Below are positions 42,839 through 52,498 of a DNA stretch of 64,000 bases, in pieces. The notes under the pieces are model-generated. The model saw only the letters and a program-made list of their open reading frames with translations. It searched no databases and was not told where the DNA came from. The position numbers were made by a program, and so were the translations under genes. The stretch covers positions 433,788-497,787 of the forward strand of contig NZ_JAKGSC010000002.1 in the NCBI RefSeq assembly GCF_022478115.1, given 5' to 3'. Source of the stretch: Tenacibaculum aquimarinum (GTDB taxonomy: Bacteria; Bacteroidota; Bacteroidia; Flavobacteriales; Flavobacteriaceae). Every line of letters starts with the position of its first letter. Position 1 is the stretch's first letter.

Positions 42839-45052
42839 ATGGTTAAAAAATTACTTTCACTTTTATTTATTACATCCATTTCATTAAGCTTTGCTCAAGA
42901 AGCATATTATAGTGATGTAGATTTAACATTAGCTGGTACAGACTTAAAAGATGCATTAGCTACAAAGATTATTGCTACACATACAAATATGTTAAGCTAT
43001 ACTCCTGGTGTTTGGGAAGCTTCTAAAATAACTGATGCTAATTCAGCAAATACTTCTGAGGTCGTTTTAATATACGGTTGGGAAGATGGTTCTGACAGTG
43101 ATATTACAAACGATAGAGAAAGAGATAATACGCTACAAGATAATGGTAGTGGGGCTACTTTTGTTTGGAATAGAGAACATGTTTTTTCTAAATCTTTAGC
43201 AAATCCTGCTTTAGTTACTAATAATCCAGGTGCAGGAACTGACGCTCATAATTTAAGACCTGCGGACAAAAGTAGAAACTCAGCAAGAAACAATTATAAG
43301 TTTGCTTTAGGTTCGGGTAATTCTAGTCGTTCTTCAGTAACTTATAATGGTCCTGATGGTCCTAATACTGCTGGTTGGTATCCAGGAGATGAGTGGAAAG
43401 GAGATGCTGCAAGAATAATTATGTATATGTACCTTCGTTATGGTGAACAATGTTTACCTACTGCTGTTGGTGTTGGAGACAATCAATTTACACAAGATGA
43501 TATGATTGACTTATTCTTACAATGGAATGTAGAGGATCCAGTTTCAGATATTGAAAAAACAAGAAACACATATCATGAAGACACAACTAATAATACCTAT
43601 GCACAAGGAAATAGAAATCCTTTTATAGATAACCCATATTTAGCAACTCGTATTTGGGGAGGAGATTCTGCAGAAGATCTTTGGAATTTATACACACCTA
43701 CAGATACACAAGCACCTTCTGTACCAACTAACGTAACAGTAAGTAACGAAAATTTTACTTCTTTAGACGTTACTTGGGATGCTTCTACAGACAACGAAGC
43801 AGTAACAGGATATAACATATATGTAGATGGTACTTTAACAGCACAAACTACCACAAGTACTACTATAACATTATCAGATTTAAACCCTAATACAACATAT
43901 AGTATTACTGTTTTATCTAAAGATTTTATAAATAATTTTTCTAATGAAAGTGCTCCTGTTAATGGTACAACATTACAAGACACTACTGCTCCAACAGCGC
44001 CAACAAATGCTACTGCAAGTACAATTTCAGATAGTTCATTTGTATTAACTTGGGATGCTTCTACAGATGATAATGCAGTAGAAAGTTATGACGTTTATTT
44101 AGACGGAGTTTTAAATAGTAATGTTACTACATTAACATATACTATTATTAATTTGTCAGCAACAACTAACTATACAGCGTATGTAATTGCTAAAGATACT
44201 TCAGGTAATCCATCTGCTCAATCAAATACAGTTAATGTAACTACAACAGCTGGTGGTTCTGGAACTGCTACAGAATTATTCTTTTCTGAATACACTGAAG
44301 GTAATGGTGGAACTAATAAAGCATTAGAGATTGTTAATTTAACAGGTGCTACAATTGATCTAACTGGTTATGTATTAAAACTAGAAAGAAATGGTGCTGC
44401 TGTTTGGACAACACCATTAGCATTAAATAGTGGTTCAGTTCAAAGTATTGTTCCTAATGATGTATTTGTCGTTGGTAATGGAGATAATTCAGACCCAATA
44501 TTACAGCCAAATTCTGCTTCAAACCCTACAGGAGAAGTAGATTTGGTACAGCCAAATAATCAAGATACTAATTTTGGACAACCTGTAAACTTTAATGGAA
44601 ATGATGCTGTTGGTTTATTCAAAAATGATGTTTTAATAGATATAATTGGTGTTTTTGGTGATGATTCTAATTTTGCAAAAGACGTAACTTTAAGAAGAAA
44701 AACCTCAATAACTAGTCCAAATACAACCTACACTGAATCAGAATGGGATAGCTTTCCTGAAAATACTTTTGATGATATAGGAAATTATGATACTTCAGCT
44801 CTTAGTACAGAAGATGCATTCTTTGAATCTTTCAAAATGTTTCCAAACCCAACAAACGGAAACAGTGTTTACTTTAGCGTAACAGAAGATGCTACAATAC
44901 AAGTTTACTCTACATTAGGAAAATTAATTTCAACACAAAAAGTTACAAAAAGTAATAATAGAATTGATGTTTCTAACCTTAGTAAAGGAGTTTATTTATT
45001 AAAAATAAATTCAGAAAAAAGATTTATCACAAAAAAATTAATAAAAAACTAA
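42839..45052 (+). CDS. Secreted endonuclease I with FN3, LTD and T9SS sorting domains
   Basis: 737 aa. The signal peptide ends SFAQ (about residue 19). The endonuclease I domain (about 20-285) has the metal-finger motif WNREHVFSK and DAHNLRP. Two fibronectin type III domains follow (about 295-380 and 385-470), then a lamin-tail domain (LFFSEYTEGNGGTNKALEIVNLTG) and a C-terminal type A sorting domain (FKMFPNPTNG, GVYLLKI, KKLIKN). It should be carried outside by the type IX system and degrade extracellular DNA/RNA, perhaps for phosphate or nucleotides. The next gene is a paralogue with the same layout. Confidence 0.92.
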   Translation: MVKKLLSLLFITSISLSFAQEAYYSDVDLTLAGTDLKDALATKIIATHTNMLSYTPGVWEASKITDANSANTSEVVLIYGWEDGSDSDITNDRERDNTLQDNGSGATFVWNREHVFSKSLANPALVTNNPGAGTDAHNLRPADKSRNSARNNYKFALGSGNSSRSSVTYNGPDGPNTAGWYPGDEWKGDAARIIMYMYLRYGEQCLPTAVGVGDNQFTQDDMIDLFLQWNVEDPVSDIEKTRNTYHEDTTNNTYAQGNRNPFIDNPYLATRIWGGDSAEDLWNLYTPTDTQAPSVPTNVTVSNENFTSLDVTWDASTDNEAVTGYNIYVDGTLTAQTTTSTTITLSDLNPNTTYSITVLSKDFINNFSNESAPVNGTTLQDTTAPTAPTNATASTISDSSFVLTWDASTDDNAVESYDVYLDGVLNSNVTTLTYTIINLSATTNYTAYVIAKDTSGNPSAQSNTVNVTTTAGGSGTATELFFSEYTEGNGGTNKALEIVNLTGATIDLTGYVLKLERNGAAVWTTPLALNSGSVQSIVPNDVFVVGNGDNSDPILQPNSASNPTGEVDLVQPNNQDTNFGQPVNFNGNDAVGLFKNDVLIDIIGVFGDDSNFAKDVTLRRKTSITSPNTTYTESEWDSFPENTFDDIGNYDTSALSTEDAFFESFKMFPNPTNGNSVYFSVTEDATIQVYSTLGKLISTQKVTKSNNRIDVSNLSKGVYLLKINSEKRFITKKLIKN

Positions 45053-45058
45053 AAGAAC

Positions 45059-47140
45059 ATGAAAAAATTAGGACTTTTACTAACCTTCTTTTTAACAATA
45101 GTATTAAACGCACAAGAAGCTTATTATAATGATGTTGACTTAACAGCAGATGGTCTTGCTTTAAGGAGTGAATTGGCTACCAAGACAATAAATGAACACA
45201 CTACTACTTTAAGTTATACTCCTGGTGTATGGGAAGCTTTAAAAGTAACAGATGTTAACCCAGAAAATAGTGCAGAAGTATTATTAATTTATGGATATTC
45301 AGATACAACAACTGGAAATACAGCTAGAAGAAGAGGTATAAATCAAAATGGAGGTGGTTCTACTGATTGGAATAGAGAACATACCTATGCAAAGTCTTTA
45401 GGAAACCCAAATTTAGGAACATCTGGTCCTGGAGCAGATGCACACCATTTACGCCCTTCTGATGTTGGTTACAATAGCCAAAGAGGTAACAAGAAATTTG
45501 CAGACGGTAGCGGAAATTCAGGTGATGTTTCAGGTGGATGGTATCCCGGTGATGAGTGGAAAGGTGATGTTGCAAGAATGATGATGTATATGTACATCCG
45601 TTATGGAGATCAATGTAAACCAAATAATGTCGGTATAGGAAGTACTTCTGGCACACCAGATGACATGATAGATTTATTCTTAGAATGGAACGTAGAAGAT
45701 CCAGTGTCAGACTTTGAAAGACAGAGAAATACTTATCATGAAAATACAAGTAACACATATGCACAAGGAAATAGAAATCCATTTATTGACAATGCATATT
45801 TAGCAACAAGAATTTGGGGCGGAGATGCTGCAATAGATACTTGGGGAATTTATACTTCTTCAGACACAGAAGCTCCAACTGTACCAACAGATTTAGCTTT
45901 AAGTAATATTACAACAACAACTATAGATGCTACTTGGACAGCATCTACAGATAACGAAGCTGTAACTAAATATGAAATTTATGTAGATGGAACTTTAAAC
46001 GATGAAACGCCAAATACATCATTTACAATCACAGGTTTAACGCCAAATACAACCTATGCAATTAGTGTTTTGGCAAAAGATATTGCCAACAATAAATCCG
46101 ACCAAACTACTCCAGTAAACGGAACTACATTATCAGATTCAACACCACCTACTGTTCCTACAGCAGTTACTGTATCTAATGAAACTGGCACCAGCTTTAA
46201 AACTAGTTGGGCTGCTTCTACTGATGATTCTGGTGTAGCTAGTTATGATGTTTTTATTGATGGAACGTTAAACGGAAATACAACAAATACAGAATTTGTA
46301 GTTACTGGATTAACTATTTCTACAACATATGCTGTTACAGTTTTAGCAAAAGATGCCGCTAATAACCAATCTGCTTTAAGTACTCCTGTAAATGGAACAA
46401 CAACAGATGGTACAAGTAATGTTTCTGAACTTTTCTTCTCAGAATATGTAGAAGGAGGAGGTTTTAACAAAGCAATTGAAATTGCAAATTTAACAGCAAG
46501 TTCAATTGATTTAAGTACTTATTCAGTAAAAAGACAATCTAATGGTACATGGGAAACTGCTTTAAATTTAAGTGGTTCAATTGCTGTAAATGATGTGTTT
46601 GTAATAATAAATAGCTCTACAACTGATCAACATTTAATGGATGAAGCAGATTTACAAATTAACAATTCAACTCCTATGACTTTTAATGGAGATGATAGAG
46701 TTGGTTTATTTAAAAACGGTACTTTAATTGATATTATTGGTGACTTAGATGGTACCTCTCAATTTGCCAAAGATGTAACTTTAAGAAGAAAATCTTCTGT
46801 ATCTGAACCAAATACCACTTACACTATTAGTGAATGGGATGAATTTCCAAAAGATACAGTTGATGGTATTGGAATTCACACTTCTGCTTTAAGTATAGAA
46901 GATCAGATATTTAGCTCTTTCAAAATGTTTCCAAACCCAACAAATGGAAATAAAGTATATTTTAGTGTTACAGAAGACGCAACTATAAAAATTTACAACA
47001 CTTTAGGAAAGTTAGTTTCTACTCAAGATGTAACTTTAAACAACAATAGCATTGATGTTTCTAACTTAGGAACTGGAGTTTATTTATTAAAAATAAAGTC
47101 AGAAAAACAGTTTGTAACTACAAAATTGATTAAAAAATAA
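45059..47140 (+). CDS. Secreted endonuclease I, second tandem copy
   Basis: 693 aa. Layout as in its upstream paralogue: signal peptide ending LNAQ, endonuclease I domain with WNREHTYAK and DAHHLRP, two FN3 domains, a lamin-tail domain (LFFSEYVEGGGFNKAIEIAN) and a type A sorting domain (FKMFPNPTNG to TTKLIKK). The N-terminal domain is shorter by about 25 residues through loop deletions. The two differ throughout, so the duplication is not recent. It starts 6 bp after the first copy, implying co-transcription, and ends at a strong terminator. Confidence 0.92.
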   Translation: MKKLGLLLTFFLTIVLNAQEAYYNDVDLTADGLALRSELATKTINEHTTTLSYTPGVWEALKVTDVNPENSAEVLLIYGYSDTTTGNTARRRGINQNGGGSTDWNREHTYAKSLGNPNLGTSGPGADAHHLRPSDVGYNSQRGNKKFADGSGNSGDVSGGWYPGDEWKGDVARMMMYMYIRYGDQCKPNNVGIGSTSGTPDDMIDLFLEWNVEDPVSDFERQRNTYHENTSNTYAQGNRNPFIDNAYLATRIWGGDAAIDTWGIYTSSDTEAPTVPTDLALSNITTTTIDATWTASTDNEAVTKYEIYVDGTLNDETPNTSFTITGLTPNTTYAISVLAKDIANNKSDQTTPVNGTTLSDSTPPTVPTAVTVSNETGTSFKTSWAASTDDSGVASYDVFIDGTLNGNTTNTEFVVTGLTISTTYAVTVLAKDAANNQSALSTPVNGTTTDGTSNVSELFFSEYVEGGGFNKAIEIANLTASSIDLSTYSVKRQSNGTWETALNLSGSIAVNDVFVIINSSTTDQHLMDEADLQINNSTPMTFNGDDRVGLFKNGTLIDIIGDLDGTSQFAKDVTLRRKSSVSEPNTTYTISEWDEFPKDTVDGIGIHTSALSIEDQIFSSFKMFPNPTNGNKVYFSVTEDATIKIYNTLGKLVSTQDVTLNNNSIDVSNLGTGVYLLKIKSEKQFVTTKLIKK

Positions 47141-47163
47141 TTAAATTATTTTTTAATCAATCG

Positions 47164-47196
47164 AAAAAGACGGCTACAAAAGTAGCCGTCTTTTTT
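47164..47196 (+). terminator. Terminator after the nuclease pair
   Basis: Perfect arms AAAAAGACGGCTAC and GTAGCCGTCTTTTT with a 5-nt loop, 24 bp beyond the stop codon. Confidence 0.9.
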
Positions 47197-47265
47197 AGTT
47201 TATAACTAAGTGCATAACTATAAAATTTCAATCAAATTAATCTTAACTTTTAAATTGAAAAAAAG

Positions 47266-47273
47266 TAAATTTG
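47266..47273 (+). promoter_or_regulatory. purL: -7 box TAAATTTG of purL
   Basis: A perfect TAnnTTTG 34 bp before the purL start codon. Confidence 0.55.
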
Positions 47274-47307
47274 CATTTTTACAACAACACACAAACACAA
47301 CACTATA

Positions 47308-50300
47308 ATGATTCATTTCTTTGGAAACAAAAACAGTAAAGTATTTGCTGTTCAAACAACAAAAGAATTAAGCTCAGAAACTATTGCCAAATTAACATGG
47401 TTATTTGGTAATCAACCTAAAATAGAAGAAGTATCAATAGATACTTTCTTTGTTGGGCCAAGAGCTGCAATGATTACTCCTTGGAGTACAAATGCGGTAG
47501 AAATTACCCAAAATATGGGAATTTCAAATATCATCAGAATTGAAGAGTTTGAAGTTGTAAAAGAAGATTTTTCTGATTTTGACCCAATGATTTCTGAAAA
47601 ATTTAATGGATTAAATCAAGATAGTTTTACAGTTGAAGTAAAACCTGAAGCCGTTTTAGAAATTGAAGATATTGCTGCTTACAACAACCAAGAAGGTTTA
47701 TCTTTAAGCGATGAAGAGGTAACATATTTAGAAAGTGTTGCTACTAAAATAGGAAGAAAACTAACAGATTCTGAAGTATTTGGTTTTAGCCAAGTAAACT
47801 CAGAACACTGTAGACATAAAATATTCAACGGAACTTTTGTTATTGATGGAGAAGAAATGCCAACTTCATTATTTAAGTTGATAAAAGAAACGTCTAAACA
47901 ATTTCCTAACGATATTGTTTCTGCATATAAAGACAATGTTGCTTTTGTAAAAGGTCCAAAAGTGGAACAATTTGCGCCAAAAACAGCAGACAAACCCGAC
48001 TTTTACGAAACATCGGTATATGAATCTGTAATTTCTTTAAAAGCAGAAACACATAATTTCCCAACAACTGTAGAGCCTTTTAATGGAGCTGCTACAGGTT
48101 CTGGTGGAGAAATTAGAGATCGTTTAGCTGGCGGAAAAGGTTCTTTACCTCTAGCCGGTACAGCAGTTTATATGACTTCATATTCTCGTTTAGAAAAAGG
48201 TCGATATTGGGAAGATAAGTTTGAAGCTAGAGATTGGTTGTACCAAACGCCAATGGATATTTTAATAAAAGCTTCAAATGGAGCATCTGATTTTGGAAAC
48301 AAATTCGGTCAGCCTTTAATTACAGGTTCTGTATTAACTTTTGAGCACGAAGAAAATTCTTCTGTAAGTGATTCACCTGCAAGAAAACTAGGTTTCGACA
48401 AAGTAATAATGCAAGCTGGTGGAATTGGTTATGGAAAAGCAGAACAAGCTTTAAAAGACACACCTAAAGAAGGCGATAAAATAGTTATTCTTGGTGGAGA
48501 AAATTATAGAATTGGAATGGGTGGCGCTGCAGTTTCTTCTGCAGATACTGGAGAGTTTGCTTCAGGAATTGAACTAAACGCAGTACAACGTTCTAATCCA
48601 GAAATGCAAAAACGTGCTGCAAATGCGGTTCGTGGAATGGTAGAAAGTGAAGAAAACTTTATTGTTTCTATTCACGATCATGGTGCAGGTGGACATTTAA
48701 ATTGTTTATCTGAATTGGTTGAAGATACAGGAGGAAAAATAGATTTAGATGCTTTACCAGTTGGAGATCCAACGTTATCTGCAAAAGAAATTATTGGTAA
48801 TGAATCTCAAGAAAGAATGGGATTGGTTATTGCCGAAAAGCATGTAGAAACTTTACAGAAAATTGCAGAGCGTGAGCGTTCTCCAATCTATACTGTTGGA
48901 GAAGTTACAGGAAATGATCGTTTTACTTTTGAATCTAAAACTACGGGTGAAAAACCAATGGATTTAGCTTTAGAAGACATGTTTGGTTCATCACCAAAAA
49001 CTATAATGACAGACAAAACTGTTGTTAGAAATTATAAAAATTCTAGATATAAAATTAAAAACTTTAAAAAATATTTAGAGCAAGTTTTACAATTAGAAGC
49101 TGTTGCTTGTAAAGATTGGTTAACAAATAAAGTAGACCGTTGTGTTGGTGGTAAAGTTGCCAAACAACAATGTGTTGGTCCGTTACAAATTCCGTTAAAT
49201 AATGTTGGTGTTATGGCGCTAGATTATAATGGTAAAGAAGGTGTAGCAACAAGTATTGGCCACTCGCCTATTTCTGCTTTAATTAACCCAGAAGCAGGAT
49301 CTAGAAATGCAATAACAGAAAGTTTAACCAACATTATTTGGGCACCTTTAAAAGACAATTTAGATTCAATTTCATTATCTGCAAACTGGATGTGGCCTTG
49401 TAAAAATGAAGGTGAAGATGCTCGTTTGTACAAAGCTGTTAAAGCAGTTTCAGAATTTTCTATCGGTTTAGGAATCAATGTTCCAACTGGTAAAGATTCA
49501 TTATCAATGAAACAAAAATACCCAGATGGAGATGTAATTTCTCCTGGAACCGTAATTATTTCTGCTGCAGGAAACTGTAACGCAATTAGTAAAGTTGTAG
49601 AACCAGTTTTACACATTGATAGTGGAAATATCTACTATATTAATATTTCTCAAGATGAATTTAAATTAGGAGGAAGTTCTTTTCACCAAGTATTAAATAC
49701 TATAGGAAATGAAGCGCCTGATGTTAAAGATGTTAATTTTGTAAAGAATACTTTTAATACAATTCAAAACTTAATTAAAGACGATAAAATTACTGCAGGA
49801 CATGATGTTGCTTCTGGTGGTTTAATTACAACGTTGTTAGAAATGTGTTTTGCTGATGTTAATTTAGGAGCAGATTTAAACATTTCTTCTTTAAATGAAG
49901 AAGATTCTATAAAAGTATTATTTGCTGAAAATTCAGGAATTGTTTTTCAAGCTGACGCTTCTGTAGAAACTATTTTATCCGAAAATAATATTGAATTTTT
50001 CAATATAGGAACTGCTACTAACTCAGGAACTGTAAACATTCAAAACAATGAGGACGCTTTTTCTTTTGATGTAACAGAAATGAGAGATGTTTGGTACAAG
50101 ACCTCTTTCCTACTCGATCAAAAACAAACTGCAAACGATTTAGCAAAAGACCGATTTGATAATTATAAAAAGCAACCTTTAACTTATAAATTCCCAGAGA
50201 ACTTTACAGGAAAACTTCCAAAAATTGGAAAGAAAAAACCTAAAGCTGCAATTATCAGAGAAAAAGGAAGTAATTCTGAACGTGAAATGGCAAATGCAAT

Positions 50301-50979
50301 GCATTTAGCTGGTTTTGATGTAAAAGATGTACACATGACAGATTTAATTTCTGGACGTGAAAATTTAGAAGATATTCAGTTTATTGGTGCTGTTGGTGGT
50401 TTTTCTAACAGTGATGTTTTAGGTTCAGCTAAAGGTTGGGCCGGAGCATTTAAATACAATGAAAAAGCAAACACTGCTCTAAAAAACTTCTTTAAAAGAG
50501 AAGATACATTATCAGTTGGTATTTGTAATGGTGCACAATTATGGATGGAATTAGATTTAATTAATCCTGATCATAAAGTACATGGAAAATTAGTGCATAA
50601 CGATTCTAAAAAACACGAAAGTTCTTTTACTTCTGTAAAAATTCAAGAAAATAATTCTGTTATGTTATCTAGTTTAGCAGGAACGGAATTAGGTGTTTGG
50701 ATTTCTCATGGAGAAGGAAAGTTTAACTTACCAGAAGCTGAAGAAAACTATAATATTGTTGGTAAATACGGTTATAAAGGTTACCCAAACAATCCAAATG
50801 GTTCAGATTTTAACACAGCAATGTTATGTGATAAATCAGGAAGACATTTAGTAACAATGCCTCATATTGAGCGTTCTACTTTTCAATGGAATTGGGCAAA
50901 TTACCCAACAAACAGAAAAGATGAAGTTACGCCTTGGTTAGAAGCGTTTGTAAATGCTAAAAACTGGTTAACTAAATAA
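47308..50979 (+). CDS. purL: Phosphoribosylformylglycinamidine synthase, single-chain
   Basis: 1223 aa, the large fused form. An N-terminal PurS-like domain is followed by a linker with FSQVNSEHCRHKIFNG, two AIR synthase-type halves (including ETHNFPTTVEPFNGAATGSGGEIRD by position near 265 and a second set near 640-900), and a C-terminal class I glutamine amidotransferase with the nucleophile Cys in GICNGAQLW and His/Glu in the last 60 residues. It makes FGAM from FGAR, glutamine and ATP in purine synthesis. It has its own promoter and terminator. Confidence 0.97.
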   Translation: MIHFFGNKNSKVFAVQTTKELSSETIAKLTWLFGNQPKIEEVSIDTFFVGPRAAMITPWSTNAVEITQNMGISNIIRIEEFEVVKEDFSDFDPMISEKFNGLNQDSFTVEVKPEAVLEIEDIAAYNNQEGLSLSDEEVTYLESVATKIGRKLTDSEVFGFSQVNSEHCRHKIFNGTFVIDGEEMPTSLFKLIKETSKQFPNDIVSAYKDNVAFVKGPKVEQFAPKTADKPDFYETSVYESVISLKAETHNFPTTVEPFNGAATGSGGEIRDRLAGGKGSLPLAGTAVYMTSYSRLEKGRYWEDKFEARDWLYQTPMDILIKASNGASDFGNKFGQPLITGSVLTFEHEENSSVSDSPARKLGFDKVIMQAGGIGYGKAEQALKDTPKEGDKIVILGGENYRIGMGGAAVSSADTGEFASGIELNAVQRSNPEMQKRAANAVRGMVESEENFIVSIHDHGAGGHLNCLSELVEDTGGKIDLDALPVGDPTLSAKEIIGNESQERMGLVIAEKHVETLQKIAERERSPIYTVGEVTGNDRFTFESKTTGEKPMDLALEDMFGSSPKTIMTDKTVVRNYKNSRYKIKNFKKYLEQVLQLEAVACKDWLTNKVDRCVGGKVAKQQCVGPLQIPLNNVGVMALDYNGKEGVATSIGHSPISALINPEAGSRNAITESLTNIIWAPLKDNLDSISLSANWMWPCKNEGEDARLYKAVKAVSEFSIGLGINVPTGKDSLSMKQKYPDGDVISPGTVIISAAGNCNAISKVVEPVLHIDSGNIYYINISQDEFKLGGSSFHQVLNTIGNEAPDVKDVNFVKNTFNTIQNLIKDDKITAGHDVASGGLITTLLEMCFADVNLGADLNISSLNEEDSIKVLFAENSGIVFQADASVETILSENNIEFFNIGTATNSGTVNIQNNEDAFSFDVTEMRDVWYKTSFLLDQKQTANDLAKDRFDNYKKQPLTYKFPENFTGKLPKIGKKKPKAAIIREKGSNSEREMANAMHLAGFDVKDVHMTDLISGRENLEDIQFIGAVGGFSNSDVLGSAKGWAGAFKYNEKANTALKNFFKREDTLSVGICNGAQLWMELDLINPDHKVHGKLVHNDSKKHESSFTSVKIQENNSVMLSSLAGTELGVWISHGEGKFNLPEAEENYNIVGKYGYKGYPNNPNGSDFNTAMLCDKSGRHLVTMPHIERSTFQWNWANYPTNRKDEVTPWLEAFVNAKNWLTK

Positions 50980-51001
50980 TTTTATATAAAAAAGTATATC
51001 T

Positions 51002-51031
51002 AAAAAGGACTTTTTTAAAGTCCTTTTTTTT
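51002..51031 (+). terminator. Terminator after purL
   Basis: Arms AAAAAGGACTTT and AAAGTCCTTTTT with a short loop and a T-run, 22 bp beyond the stop codon. Confidence 0.85.
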
Positions 51032-51049
51032 GTTTTAAAATATAGTGAA

Positions 51050-52279
51050 ATGAAAATTCCAGAAAAATATCAATTTATAGTTGCGTTAGGTAAAGCGCTG
51101 CATGTGTACGGTATTCCTTCCTATAAAATTCAAGCCTACTTAACAAGAGTAGCTGAAAAACAAGGAATTACAGGTAGCTTCATGGATTCTCCTACATGGA
51201 TAAACTATGTTTTTTATGAAGGCGATAATTCTTATAATTATGTTGAATGTGTTCCGCCAGGATCTCTAAATTTAGGCGCTTTGTCTAGAATTTCAGAATT
51301 AACAAATAAGGTTATTGATTCTAAAATTGATAATGAAACTATACACAAAGAATTAAATAATATACATGCAAAAACTAAGAAAACAAATCATTTACACTCT
51401 ACTTTAGCGTACGCTGCTTCTGCTGGTTGTTTTAGTATAATGATTGGTACTAATTTAGTTTCTTTTGCTTTCTCTTTATTACTGGGTGCATTTATATATT
51501 TTTTAGTCTTTTTAACTAGTAAATCTAGTTATTTGGAAAATATATTTGAATCTTTAAGCGCATTAACAGCAACAATTATTTGTTGTTTATTAACGTTAAT
51601 TTTTCCAAACTTTAATTTAGGCTTAACCATATTAGCTTCTATTATTATTTTTATTCCAGGACTTGCAATTACAACAGCTTTAGAAGAAATAACGTCTAAA
51701 AGTTTAGTTTCTGGTAGCGCAAAACTATTTGATGCTATTATCTTATTATTTAAACAGTTTTTTGGTGTTTTACTTGGTTTAGCATTAATGACTTCTTTGG
51801 TAGATATTAATCTAACGTATCATGTTTCTGAAATGCCAAAATGGACGCTGTTTTTTGCTATTCCAATATTTTCAATTGCATTGTTACCAATATTTCAGGT
51901 GCGTAAAAAAGATATGTTTTTTGGTGCAATAACAGGTATTACAGCATTTTTCATTACCGTTTTACTTTCCGGTTATGGCGTATTGGTGAGTACGTTTATT
52001 GGTACTTTGGTAGTTGTTGGAGCTAGTCGTTTGTTTAGTATAATTTCTAAGACTCCTAAAACAGTTTTTTTAATTCAAGGTATTGTAATGCTTGTACCAG
52101 GAAGTAAATCTTTTATGGGTTTAAGTAACTCCTTTTTTAATCCTTCTACTACTACAGGTTCTGCAAACTTATTTGAACAAGTTGCTTTTATCTTAATGGG
52201 TATTATTGGCGGACTTCTTTTTGCGGGAACTTTTAGAGAACGAAATTCTAGAAAAATTGAAGGAGAACAAAAAAAATAA
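51050..52279 (+). CDS. ThrE-family threonine/serine exporter-like protein
   Basis: 409 aa. The soluble N-terminal DUF1212 region (about 1-115, with LHVYGIPSYKIQAYL and MDSPTWINYVF) is followed by about ten hydrophobic segments, including the duplicated five-helix ThrE units in one chain. The family exports threonine and serine in corynebacteria; whether it does so here is not established. It sits between two terminators and appears monocistronic. Confidence 0.87.
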   Translation: MKIPEKYQFIVALGKALHVYGIPSYKIQAYLTRVAEKQGITGSFMDSPTWINYVFYEGDNSYNYVECVPPGSLNLGALSRISELTNKVIDSKIDNETIHKELNNIHAKTKKTNHLHSTLAYAASAGCFSIMIGTNLVSFAFSLLLGAFIYFLVFLTSKSSYLENIFESLSALTATIICCLLTLIFPNFNLGLTILASIIIFIPGLAITTALEEITSKSLVSGSAKLFDAIILLFKQFFGVLLGLALMTSLVDINLTYHVSEMPKWTLFFAIPIFSIALLPIFQVRKKDMFFGAITGITAFFITVLLSGYGVLVSTFIGTLVVVGASRLFSIISKTPKTVFLIQGIVMLVPGSKSFMGLSNSFFNPSTTTGSANLFEQVAFILMGIIGGLLFAGTFRERNSRKIEGEQKK

Positions 52280-52293
52280 CTTTAGTTTTAAAT

Positions 52294-52339
52294 AAAAAAA
52301 AAATCAGCTTTTAGAATATTCTAAAAGCTGATTTTTTTT
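52294..52339. terminator. Terminator between convergent genes
   Basis: Perfect arms AAAAATCAGCTTTTAGAAT and ATTCTAAAAGCTGATTTTT around no loop to speak of (tip TATT), with A and T runs. It serves the exporter gene and abuts repeat copy A. Confidence 0.88.
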
Positions 52340-52485
52340 GCGTTAGGGATTGGAGCGGCATCCTTTTTATGCTGAACTCGTTTCAGTATCTATCATAAAA
52401 AATAAAAATACTTATAAAAAAGAACAGATACCAAAATAAATTCGGCATAAAAAGATATAGCGTAAAGCCCGACCTTTGGTAACGC
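52340..52485 (+). repeat. Long-hairpin intergenic repeat, copy A
   Basis: 146 bp bounded by GCGTTA and TAACGC. The conserved parts are GGATTGGAGCGGCATCC near the left end and AAAAAGATATAGCGTAAAGC near the right. The centre is a long imperfect hairpin (ATGCTGAACTCG pairing with TTCGGCAT, and AGTATCT with AGATACC). It lies between convergent genes. Copies B and C share the same conserved boxes. Confidence 0.75.
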
Positions 52486-52498
52486 CCAAAATATTAAC

